Assembly (NCBI GenBank): GCA_905147135.1
Contig: LR990051.1
Coordinates: 15,095,115 to 15,159,114, forward strand
From: Blastobasis lacticolella
Lineage: Eukaryota; Arthropoda; Insecta; Lepidoptera; Blastobasidae
DNA length: 64,000 nt
Reading direction: 5' to 3'
A model generated the notes under the pieces. That model was not told the DNA's origin, made no database searches, and worked only from the letters and a program-made list of their open reading frames with translations. Both the position numbers and the translations under genes were made by a program. Positions 62,401 through 64,000 of this stretch are shown piece by piece; position 1 is the stretch's first letter; the number at the start of each line of letters is the position of its first letter.

Positions 62401-63210
62401 GATACTAAAATTCCTAGTGTAAAATGTTTAAAAAATCTCATCAAAATCTGTTCAACGATGTTTGCGTGATGCGTGCACATGCGACAGACAAAATGAAAAA
62501 AAAAATGGAATTGTCTATGCGTCAATACCGTATCCAGACTACCCTTTTTCTGGAATATTTTACAGTTTATAATAATCTATAGGTAATGTAAATGGGGTAC
62601 CATATGCATGTGCTCGTGATAACAAACACTTTTACTATAGCACCAACTCTAAAATCGCGGAAAAAATTATCAGCTGTTTCATACAAAATTGAAAACGAAT
62701 TCCACCAAAATGTATAAAGCAGCTGATCTTTTCGCGATTTCAGAGTTAGTACCATTGCAAAAGTTGTTTGTTATCAGGAGCACATGCATACGATATCCCT
62801 TAATATTATCAATTCGAGGTCACCCATCAGTGCTCCACTGCAGGGTAAAGTACTCTCCACTCTCTTTCTGCCACTCGGGCAGACCTTGAGCTTTTTGTTT
62901 CATTACTTAAATTGCTTCATCCTTATACAATCATCATCACATCACTGCTGGAAAACAATGCTAAAACCTCCAAACCAAACTCGGTCTCACTCCGCCTCTC
63001 ACGCCAGGTCTGGGCTCGGCGGCGACCATTTCCGCCGTCCTGTACGCCAACACGAACCACCCCGAATGGAAAACCGAGTTCCCGAACTGGGTGGACCGGT
63101 GCAAGCAAATACTGAAGAAGTGGCGAGCGCTGCCCGCCGAGCAGAAAGCGCCCTACTTGCAAAGAGCTCGGGACAACCGCAGTGCCATCCGCATGAAGAA
63201 AGCCCAACAG
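29074..63210 (+). CDS. KMT2C: Histone H3K4 methyltransferase complex protein KMT2C/KMT2D (Lpt/MLL3-4 type), N-terminal 1,457 aa, partial
   Basis: N-terminal and central part of the large chromatin regulator that, in COMPASS-like complexes, marks enhancers by H3K4 monomethylation. I find 24 exons whose phases all agree: 29074-29161, 29239-29449, 33349-33486, 34040-34309, 34564-34837, 35271-35499, 36221-36408, 36834-37024, 38587-38723, 39758-39858, 40223-40478, 41438-41598, 42401-42644, 43187-43346, 44513-44784, 50933-51031, 51385-51612, 52187-52321, 52844-52995, 53731-53956, 59986-60158, 60678-60805, 61789-61895 and 63008-63210. The domains in order are an AT-hook (near residue 82), an extended PHD (about 146-360), several PHD/RING-like modules (to about 530), a second PHD block (about 695-910) and an HMG box (about 1,390-1,457). 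The order and linkers match vertebrate KMT2C/D and fly Lpt. The start codon is preceded immediately by an in-frame TAG. The gene continues past the right edge, so whether it includes the FYRN/FYRC/SET part (fused in vertebrates, a separate trr gene in Drosophila) cannot be told. Introns are heavy with transposons. Confidence 0.93.
31387..32109. mobile_element. Non-autonomous hAT element with 8-bp target duplication
   Basis: 723 bp in KMT2 intron 2. The ends are TAGAGATGAAACGG and its inverted copy, and are flanked on both sides by ATATAAAT (31,379-31,386 and 32,110-32,117). The subterminal regions are full of 'ccggatatccggtatccgg'-type repeats. The terminal TAGAGATG and 8-bp duplication mark hAT. 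It has no transposase ORF. Confidence 0.88.
32610..32890 (-). mobile_element. Non-LTR retrotransposon C-terminal fragment
   Basis: The minus strand reads PVSRKRSRGRPTEQWTDIAE, ADARANDLRQDDTQ, then in another frame KAKWRRMSRKADPKPG. This RGRPxxxWxD...WRRxxRxxDP signature is common in the terminal part of lepidopteran non-LTR ORFs. Frame-broken. Confidence 0.65.
33349..33486 (+). CDS. KMT2C: KMT2 exon 3: basic/acidic linker
   Basis: 138 bp, phase 2 at both ends. It codes a basic segment (RGAKRPRGSRDD) and then an acidic Met-rich stretch (ALDEMMDEDDF), ending EEPPYMPEKW directly before the first zinc module. This YMPEKWPGKVCALC junction is characteristic of the KMT2C/D family. Intron 33,487-34,039 shows nothing identifiable. 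Confidence 0.9.
34040..35499 (+). CDS. KMT2C: KMT2 exons 4-6: extended PHD and next PHD start
   Basis: Exon 4 (34,040-34,309) starts the extended PHD (KVCALCNLSERSQLGQGEM) and then has a low-complexity insert of Gly, Pro and Thr. Exon 5 (34,564-34,837) continues with YIHRCCLEFSPPF and RKCAFCTRHGASIPCK. Exon 6 (35,271-35,499) closes it with KYFHLPCVLASGG and FCKDH, then opens the next finger (VECRTCRTVGDLANLMTC, SHYHGTC). The Cys/His spacing of both modules is complete. In KMT2C/D these fingers bind histone tails and support complex targeting. Confidence 0.92.
35728..36210 (+). mobile_element. tRNA-headed SINE split by a palindromic MITE
   Basis: The head 'gcgtcggtggccgagcggttaaggtatccgactcg' (A box) and 'gggttcgaattccg' (B box) give a tRNA-like promoter. 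The SINE body resumes after 36,025 ('taaccgacgctcttacggtgagggaaaacatcgtgatgaaa') and ends 'aggacattaacacca' about 10 bp before the acceptor of KMT2 exon 7. The head does not fold into a proper acceptor stem, so it is not a tRNA gene. Confidence 0.78.
35837..36023. mobile_element. Palindromic mariner-like MITE with TA duplication
   Basis: 187 bp, almost a full palindrome: 'cagtcgagttcattaatatg' at one end and its complement at the other, with the arms continuing through 'aaggcttcaaatataaatgtacatgg'. It is flanked by TA on both sides (35,835-35,836 and 36,024-36,025), as for Tc1/mariner insertions. It sits within the SINE. Confidence 0.85.
36221..36408 (+). CDS. KMT2C: KMT2 exon 7: PHD module
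   Basis: Finishes one PHD (GWSCRSCRVCQVC) and codes most of the next (TCEHCDKLYHAACIRP, VPKYGWKCK). Its acceptor (tccccaccag) lies only about 10 bp after the end of a SINE insertion. Confidence 0.92.
36834..37024 (+). CDS. KMT2C: KMT2 exon 8: Cys-rich RING/PHD-like module
   Basis: Codes CCRVCSDCGARSPG, then CDSCYQQRNKGSCCPLCRRAY and MIRCTQCKR. Phase 2 at the end (ag|gtgagc). The last 108 bp and the splice donor are the first unit of a seven-copy 119-bp array (36,917-37,749). Only this first donor keeps the frame, because reading on gives an immediate TGA. Confidence 0.9.
36917..37749 (+). repeat. Seven-copy 119-bp array of an exon end plus splice donor
   Basis: Units start at 36,917, 37,036, 37,155, 37,274, 37,393, 37,512 and 37,631 and are essentially identical. 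Each contains 108 bp of coding sequence from the end of KMT2 exon 8 and the donor plus 9 further intron bases (gtgagcctag). Only the first unit is exonic; the other six lie in the intron and shift the frame (119 is not divisible by three). A shorter, diverged echo ('ctcctgcccgctgtgccgccg') follows at about 37,785. A real tandem expansion and an assembly artefact are both possible. Confidence 0.95.
38587..38723 (+). CDS. KMT2C: KMT2 exon 9: end of the Cys-rich module
   Basis: Joins exon 8 in phase to give CTQCKRYVHGACDPAAEP, then YRLRKEAAPGYEYTCPICK. This completes the zinc module whose first half is in exon 8. The join proves that the first donor of the 119-bp array is the functional one for this reading frame. 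Confidence 0.9.
38778..39120. mobile_element. Inverted-repeat element in a KMT2 intron
   Basis: 'ccgattttatgccgccattttgagtttaac' on the left matches, inverted and with changes, 'tttaaactcaattgcataaaaatggcggcgtgcaatcgg' on the right. A smaller inner hairpin ('aaccaatcgcagcaag' / 'cttgctgggattggtt') lies at 39,034-39,084. Confidence 0.6.
39758..40478 (+). CDS. KMT2C: KMT2 exons 10-11: acidic and then basic linker
   Basis: Exon 10 (39,758-39,858) is Ser/Asp/Gln-rich (EEDSMASTSQDSSFGDDNQS). Exon 11 (40,223-40,478) is strongly basic, with KVAKKKIGGYKLKGGYPPAG and KRQRSSLEFGRKRGSKPKMRG, and ends NKTTDDDA. The basic part probably contacts nucleic acid or carries nuclear import signals; that is inference. 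Confidence 0.85.
41127..41312 (+). repeat. Local tandem duplication before the doubtful exon
   Basis: Two diverged copies of about 80 bp (about 41,127-41,207 and 41,233-41,310) share 'atataaat-(a/t)tgcaac(t/c)ttattgtcatttga' and end 'gc(c/t)acacttgcatcggct'. The second copy abuts the possible exon at 41,322. Confidence 0.65.
41322..41402 (+). CDS. KMT2C: Possible extra KMT2 exon with a 35-bp downstream intron
   Basis: This 81-bp segment is phase 1 on both sides and codes a plausible helix-like stretch (KSLKTSEQQLSLLQNIDKTI, then VEAPK) that could sit between exons 11 and 12. However, the intron to the next exon would be only 35 bp (gtatgt...cccag), its acceptor has a poor pyrimidine tract, and exon 11 joins exon 12 in frame without it. 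It is either an alternative exon or chance. If retained unspliced, a stop (TGA) follows in frame. Confidence 0.4.
41438..42644 (+). CDS. KMT2C: KMT2 exons 12-13: second PHD block
   Basis: Exon 12 (41,438-41,598) codes KMVLCSSKDKFVLTQDLCVMC and CGQTYHPYCVNIK. Exon 13 (42,401-42,644) continues with GWRCLDCTVCEGCGHRGDEA, LLVLCDDCDATWHTYCARPP and WRCGRCRRCLVC. These are two full PHD fingers in the arrangement known for the central PHD cluster of KMT2C/D. All zinc ligands appear present. Intron 41,599-42,400 contains a TIR element. Confidence 0.93.
41671..41952. mobile_element. MITE with inverted ends in a KMT2 intron
   Basis: 'gtggacattcaaa' and 'aaaaaggtaacc' on the left are mirrored by 'ggtaacctttttaatcg' and 'tttgaatgtcca' on the right. 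Inside, 'ccccattttacatactaaaacc' pairs with 'ggttttagtatgtaaaatggg'. No ORF; the superfamily is not determined. Confidence 0.65.
43187..44784 (+). CDS. KMT2C: KMT2 exons 14-15: last PHD of the cluster and linker
   Basis: Exon 14 (43,187-43,346) codes ECAMCASLVACCVCSEPYSD, then LIIQCEPCRRWLHAACD. Exon 15 (44,513-44,784) completes the finger (GYKCIYCRGRD) and continues through an Ala/Pro-rich stretch to GEYYVDDVCLSQRGAHHMKQ and a basic end (RRKRRFKNEANEKDA). The intron between them has imperfect repeats of 'gagtggggtca(c/t)gccactc(g/a)cgtc' at 43,530-43,760 and a SINE body at 44,185-44,335. Confidence 0.9.
44185..44335 (+). repeat. SINE body (3' part)
   Basis: Matches the 26,416-26,590 block ('attcaatccggtcaggtttcc', 'gttgctccactgtaaatgcc', 'ggacattacggcc') with many substitutions. 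An older copy in a KMT2 intron. Confidence 0.65.
44951..44986. repeat. Perfect 36-bp palindrome
   Basis: gcgacatatacactgc, then tata, then the exact inverted copy. It lies in the intron about 90 bp left of the DIRS-like element and next to a 'gcagcagcagctagcagctagcag' tract. Confidence 0.9.
45078..45253 (+). repeat. DIRS-like left inverted terminal repeat
   Basis: Starts at 'attatatttcgtcgc' and runs to 'ttttacgtcattc'. The inner 130 bp pair with 50,268-50,410 nearly perfectly. The outermost bases differ from the right end, which is typical of DIRS termini. Confidence 0.85.
45840..46450 (+). repeat. Minisatellite, 90-bp unit, about six copies
   Basis: Units begin 'ggaggttggtcgtgaaccatcacgaagg' at about 45,963, 46,053, 46,143, 46,233, 46,323 and 46,413. 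Each unit consists of two related 45-bp halves containing 'gttggtcg(t/a)gaacca(t/a)ca(c/c)ga', themselves short inverted repeats. Diverged copies extend back to about 45,510. The unit is a multiple of three, so three long frames stay open on both strands. It lies inside the DIRS-like element. Confidence 0.9.
46467..46509. repeat. Perfect hairpin, 20-bp arms
   Basis: aacctgctgatgatcaagaa, then 3 bases, then its exact complement. It lies directly after the minisatellite. A related single arm ('caagctggtgatgatcgagg') is seen near 45,710. Confidence 0.85.
47190..48960 (+). pseudogene. Decayed DIRS gag / RT / RNase H coding region
   Basis: Pieces in different frames follow the order of a DIRS Gag and RT-RH polyprotein. 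They are VKYLSDARRIL and FMDSKSRIKL with NETLFE (gag-like, 47,195-47,345); VAPRGFTKVTTKVVTFLRSQ (48,036-48,095); VYLDDII with the catalytic YLDD (48,130); an RNase H start (LIDGRKTLALY, TDWGTVYGDD) from 48,577; and RVDNTTAISYVN at 48,806. Stops and frame changes occur every 100-300 bp. The copy cannot code a working polyprotein. Confidence 0.75.
50097..50206. repeat. DIRS-like internal complementary region (circle-junction template)
   Basis: Its left half (50,097-50,143) is the complement of the left end 45,078-45,125. Its right half (50,143-50,206) is the complement of the right end about 50,415-50,480. Both meet over 'atta', shared by the two ends. The centre holds the perfect palindrome aacttcgcgaagtt. 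Confidence 0.85.
50268..50480 (-). repeat. DIRS-like right inverted terminal repeat
   Basis: Runs from 'gaatgacgtaaaaatggcga' to the outer end 'gtttgatcatatatta'. It carries a second copy of the aacttcgcgaagtt palindrome near its outer end. Confidence 0.85.
50933..52995 (+). CDS. KMT2C: KMT2 exons 16-19: linker region
   Basis: Exon 16 (50,933-51,031) is acidic (EMADESKPDSTAEVKEEP). Exon 17 (51,385-51,612) has ANANLKEGVLWNVANDGPAP, FTIYTTESGLTVLRRKRQRN and LNKLGIGGFVVRQR, a conserved KMT2C/D stretch. Exon 18 (52,187-52,321) has SNKRKPRRKPRSKLMEQFP and SYMQEAFFGKDLLD. Exon 19 (52,844-52,995) is acidic again. All joins are in phase (1, 1, 1, 0). No zinc motifs; likely nuclear localisation and protein contacts. 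Confidence 0.88.
51830..51945. repeat. Short inverted-repeat element in a KMT2 intron
   Basis: 'tgtccttattggcaacggtc' and 'gaccgttgccaattaggacagcg' are inverted ends of a segment of about 115 bp. No ORF. Confidence 0.65.
53078..53296. mobile_element. MITE with about 33-bp inverted ends
   Basis: 'ggctaattacgtaacgctg' plus 'ttgccaacaatt' on the left is mirrored on the right with one or two differences. The inside is AT-rich. It lies in the intron after KMT2 exon 19. Confidence 0.75.
53731..53956 (+). CDS. KMT2C: KMT2 exon 20: charged linker
   Basis: Codes EEIELLQSLKPKDEKDDLGL, then a Pro/Ala-rich part ending AVHAKPEPIAT. The donor (cag|gttagt) is followed after only 17 bp by the target duplication of the LTR element. 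Confidence 0.87.
53978..54172 (-). repeat. 3' LTR of the Gypsy element
   Basis: 195 bp, tgtgggaaatg...cctacgctaca on the plus strand. Same length and, by eye, same sequence as 58,966-59,160. Confidence 0.93.
54267..54554 (-). CDS. Small third ORF of the Gypsy element, single-pass membrane protein, 95 aa
   Basis: Lies between pol and the 3' LTR, in element orientation. It begins MGKTYSIEKK, where Gly2 could be a myristoylation site, has one hydrophobic segment of about 23 residues (near 37-58, from VLGTLVTVMTVIFVVAMCYG onward), and ends in a basic, Gln/Asn-rich tail. There is no signal peptide and no envelope-type fusion or furin motif. It could only be expressed from a spliced or subgenomic RNA, or by reinitiation. 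Its function is unknown. The complete open frame in a recent copy argues that it is kept by selection within the family. Confidence 0.7.
   Translation of the reverse strand: MGKTYSIEKKEEEVVIAQNGANQASTAHYEYKLEVLGTLVTVMTVIFVVAMCYGLYKLCTNRTKRVLRRELSAWQNQQPGVNVITQGQRNPNFVA
54773..58000 (-). CDS. Gypsy Pol polyprotein (protease, RT, RNase H, integrase), 1,075 aa
   Basis: Open throughout. The aspartic protease DTG is at 47-49 (FLIDTGANISVIP). RT covers about 200-420 with the YLDD box at 362-365. RNase H starts near TDASDYSIGG (D516). Integrase has an HHCC zinc finger (SHPGIRTTRA then CINCQKSK) and the DDE triad D774, D834 and E870 with 35 residues between the last two. The ORF overlaps the end of gag by 34 bp in the -1 frame, so Pol is probably made by -1 frameshifting. 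The annotated Met lies in the overlap and need not be a true start. Length and domain order are normal for Ty3/Gypsy. Confidence 0.95.
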   Translation of the reverse strand: MRLAEGGGGKLTAVHLDTVNECTREQVEKNHRLLIWDSSTKCTFLIDTGANISVIPKRCVKNNFLNHCDVKLYAANDSVIKTYGICNLELSLGLRISFKWPFIVCDVKQPIIGADFLRNYKLTVDLYNNRLQDLITNLYVCGSKSTHFEGTIKSISSCQPYADLLESFQDITQPVTFKDIPEHSVYHHIETTGPPVHARARRLPPDRYDKVKKEFQLMQELGICRPSKSAWASPLHVVPKKGGEIRPCGDYRMLNSITLPDRYPIPRVQDFTYGLHNKKIFSKVDIFRSYHFIKVRPEDIEKTAIITPFGLYEFPRMTFGLRNAAQTFQRYINDTVLAGIEQINFNNENNREFEGQSFLFGYLDDVIIGSENEQAHKEHLRRLFERFRKFKMSINLGKCVFGQPKIEFLGYNVSKSGISPVPDKVKAIEEYPKPETIEQLRRFLGMLNFYRSHIPNAAQVQGVLDKYLHGSKKKDKRKIEWTEEANRAFESCKENLKNAATLSHPISNAQLALMTDASDYSIGGVLHQKENNSWKPLGYFSKRLTEPQKKYCTYDKELLAIYSSIVYFRDMIEGRVFTVYTDHKPLTYAFSKLGSSKELPRRTRQLLYISEFTNDIQHIHGNQNPVADALSRVETITCMTSLQFEEVAHEQATDAELANLLSGAHDSSLQLERVNLNDTNKSIYCDVSTKHVRPFIPVKFRKYIFDSLHGLSHPGIRTTRALISKRVFWPGMNRDIGLWVRTCINCQKSKIARHTVSRLSNFEESDRFTHLHVDIIGPLPVTEQGYRYCVTMIDRRTRWPEICPVADVTAETVAKAVYDCWISRFGCCHKITVDRGAVFESRLFTTLMKLLGIHKTRTTAYHPQCNGKVERWHRSLKTALMTRLNDNHGWYAELPTVMLGLRAACQSDNDFISAAEMTLGHCLRLPGDFCTENETKIDDPQAYIIRLRDNISKIRPKSRNVNSNKNIFVHADLNRCSHVFLRIDAVRKPLTPPYSGPYKVVERGPKIFKIVINGKINTVSIDRLKPAYILEELNVSDNSSYTKSSENHESINVNTALQKTRCGRVIKTPVRFLDE
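57967..58869 (-). CDS. Gypsy Gag, CsRn1 type, 300 aa
   Basis: Structural protein of the retrotransposon particle. The N-terminal and central capsid-like part includes FWVDMPRLWFAQFEAVM and ERQFQKLVSEMELGAQKPTQ with LLRKMKDL. The C-terminus is basic and Ser/Arg-rich. It ends in WLCRFHYRYRRNARDCEQPC with AW, i.e. a CHCC-type motif instead of the usual CCHC knuckle, a hallmark of CsRn1-clade Gag. The start is the first ATG after the primer-binding site that opens the long frame. Confidence 0.9.
   Translation of the reverse strand: MILLTRLKMAYAHPTMVPPPQISARATQDIKKDDETAEVSLATISVSSKLPEFWVDMPRLWFAQFEAVMAPQKQGDDAKFNMVIAKLGRDSIQQVSDLLMSPPVSNKYQVLKDRLLQVYEESAERQFQKLVSEMELGAQKPTQLLRKMKDLGRTTQVSDQTLKSLWLSRMPAAVRAVIAVCPDQSLDNLATIADKVAENSRDYDVAAVTEGPVQVTQGSLTELVNQVNTLRLEVASLRSEVQTRGRSRSRGESSYRSRSTSRRRRTPGDPDWLCRFHYRYRRNARDCEQPCAWRKEEAEN
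58966..59160 (-). repeat. 5' LTR of the Gypsy element
   Basis: 195 bp. It carries the promoter for the minus-strand element. It is followed, in element orientation, by one spacer base and the tRNA-Trp primer-binding site. Confidence 0.93.
59220..59530 (+). mobile_element. Truncated non-LTR 3' end
   Basis: An open frame (59,246-59,467) codes a LINE C-terminus: SYKKRLGGSRDSTCAVYDYF, LPRTLRLWNELPGEVIPGEY and FFKKGVKRFLRGRQ. The tail ends 'gtggtataaaaaaaaata'. The same protein ending is seen, inverted, at 61,435-61,690. Confidence 0.8.
59986..61895 (+). CDS. KMT2C: KMT2 exons 21-23: region before the HMG box
   Basis: Exon 21 (59,986-60,158) has a Gly/Pro/Ala-rich start and the conserved DSLPDMDHHDVDEIFKGVLT. 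Exon 22 (60,678-60,805) is Gly- and Gln-rich. Exon 23 (61,789-61,895) codes ALSPLFGEAVGWGEQSPAPP and YNQRSADKMRADE, which leads directly into the HMG box. The phases (0, 2, 1) agree. The introns hold LINE and SINE pieces. Confidence 0.88.
60840..60925 (+). repeat. Short repeat shared with 38,035-38,085
   Basis: 'cgtcagttaccaccaggtgagatggcggtcaaatccctggctagtc' closely resembles 'cttaccaccaggtgcggtggcggtcaaatgcctggctagtc' at about 38,040. It is a fragment of a dispersed LINE or SINE family. Confidence 0.55.
61250..61420 (-). mobile_element. tRNA-derived SINE, diverged
   Basis: On the minus strand there is a tRNA-like B box region ('cccgggttagattcccggcc') and a body with 'gaaattgaaatgatg', related to the SINE at 24,775-24,970. 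The internal part contains a small inverted repeat ('gattgaaatgatgta' / 'tacatcatttcaat'). Confidence 0.65.
61435..61690 (-). mobile_element. Truncated LINE 3' end (inverted)
   Basis: Read on the minus strand, it codes FERTFLARTIRMWNELPATV-like sequence and ends 'aaagtggt...cacctgatggaaagtggtc' before a T-run at 61,440-61,448, which is the poly-A tail of the insertion. It shows that the fragments at 5,500 and 9,360 are tails of the same LINE family. Confidence 0.75.
62140..62270 (+). repeat. SINE body (3' part)
   Basis: Matches 26,416-26,590 ('ttgctgcactgtaattacctg', 'aaggcggaccctgggccctcgtgcgcg', 'aacatttaacgtcaagat') and ends in a TTA microsatellite at about 62,265-62,281. Confidence 0.7.
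62575..62830. mobile_element. Fold-back MITE in a KMT2 intron
   Basis: The left arm ('ggtaatgtaaatggggtaccat...tgctcgtgataacaaacac...caccaactctaaaatcgcg') pairs with the right arm ('cgcgatttcagagttagtacc...gttgtttgttatcaggagca'). The centre is near 62,695. A one-arm relative is at 3,905-4,015. Confidence 0.75.
63008..63210 (+). CDS. KMT2C: KMT2 exon 24: HMG box
   Basis: Codes SLGSAATISAVLYANTNHPE, FPNWVDRCKQILKKWRALPA and APYLQRARDNRSAIRMKKAQ. This is the HMG-box-like domain found after the PHD cluster in KMT2C/D and in fly Lpt. It ends in phase 0 at caacag|gtatgt. No further exon is recognised to position 64,000. Confidence 0.93.
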
Positions 63211-64000
63211 GTATGTGTCCCTTTGTGTGTAGCCGTGGTGTGTGCTAACCCAACTCACTTACCGCGCCCCCCGCTCCGTGGGCGGCGCGGGTCACGTGTG
63301 CCGATTACTGTGGCTAGAGTAACAGTGTGATCATGTAACTGTTTTACCCATGGTATTCTTACTCTTCCGAGTTCTGTGTTCTCCGGACCAAAAGTATGGA
63401 GCTAAATAACCTGTGTTCCAAAGTTTGTATCTCTATAATTTTCCGTTGCTTACCAAAGCCACTTCTGGGGCCTAGTAGCTTTCACACTTGAAAGGATTAG
63501 TTTGTCGATCAGTTGTTCAATTCGTGGGTTTATGCTTAGCAAGCGAGATATATTTATAGCTGAACTCACTTGTAAATAAAATAGTGCACACAGCCCTAGT
63601 AAAAAGAGAGAAGTAAGCAGCTCGGTGCCCGTAAGAGCTTCCAGTAACTATACTTGCTCGGAGCCTAGGGTAGCCAAATTGTTATTTTAGTCTTATCTAC
63701 AGATTGTAGTCATGTAACAAGATAATTATTGTATACTGAAAAAGTATACGTTATAAATAAAATATCATAAAAGTTTATGATTATGATAAGATTAGGATTT
63801 GAGTCAGATTTTTAAATGTGAGAAGCAAATCATGTAACAAGTTTCTAACGAAGCTTTTCCGGGATTTTGGACATCGCTGGCTCTAAAAATCAATGTTGGC
63901 ACATTGAGATATGACTCCTTATGTTTGAAATCCAAGATGGCAGCAAAAAATGTTTCATAATTTTCTAAAATTTTGACGACTATTGAAGACAAAAATTCAA
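63211..64000. other. Intron of the KMT2 gene, nothing identified
   Basis: Follows the donor at 63,211. No exon, ORF or clear repeat is seen up to the window edge. Confidence 0.6.

Overview
The window is eukaryotic nuclear DNA, almost certainly from a moth or butterfly (Lepidoptera). Genes are split by GT-AG introns and the background is AT-rich. The intergenic and intronic space is packed with repeats of the kind seen in lepidopteran genomes: tRNA-headed SINEs, 3' ends of non-LTR elements, fold-back MITEs, a Transib element, a DIRS-like element and a Ty3/Gypsy element. All exon models were read by eye from splice sites, reading phase and protein similarity; none is backed by transcripts.

Region by region. 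1-4.4 kb: a minus-strand gene seen as four phase-consistent exons coding a serine- and proline-rich protein that I do not recognise. It runs off the left edge and has at least one unseen upstream exon. 4.4-14.8 kb: no gene, but non-LTR fragments and a tandem array of a terminal-inverted-repeat element (11.97-14.1 kb). 14.8-18.9 kb: an intact Transib transposon (14,916-18,598) with an open 699-residue RAG1-related transposase, 124-bp inverted termini and a perfect 5-bp target duplication, sitting inside an older MITE. 19-20.4 kb: a minus-strand non-LTR fragment and a fold-back repeat. 20.7-22.8 kb: two convergent single-domain rhodanese genes with matching intron phases, clearly paralogs. 23-27 kb: a GC-rich stretch without an assignable gene, plus LINE and SINE pieces. 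27.4-28.5 kb: a four-exon peroxiredoxin-4 gene on the minus strand.

29.07-63.2 kb and beyond the right edge: a plus-strand KMT2C/KMT2D-type gene (fly Lpt / vertebrate MLL3-MLL4 family). I find 24 exons whose phases all agree and which code 1,457 residues ending in the HMG box, plus one doubtful extra exon. It carries an AT-hook, an extended PHD, a series of PHD/RING-like zinc modules and the HMG box. The catalytic SET end, if this species has it in the same gene, lies outside the window.

The introns of this gene hold most of the mobile DNA: a hAT MITE with 8-bp duplication; a SINE with a nested mariner-like palindrome that ends next to a 3' splice site; a seven-copy 119-bp array made of an exon end plus its splice donor; a 5.4-kb DIRS-like element with inverted termini and an internal complementary region; and a 5.2-kb Ty3/Gypsy element of CsRn1 type with identical LTRs lying 21 bp from a 5' splice site.

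Functionally, the conventional genes are a chromatin regulator (COMPASS-like H3K4 methylation at enhancers), an ER thiol peroxidase sharing its promoter region head to head with it, and two sulfurtransferase-like proteins. No operon-like or defence-type gene cluster is present. The most interesting material is the set of recently active or structurally complete mobile elements and the exon-derived array.
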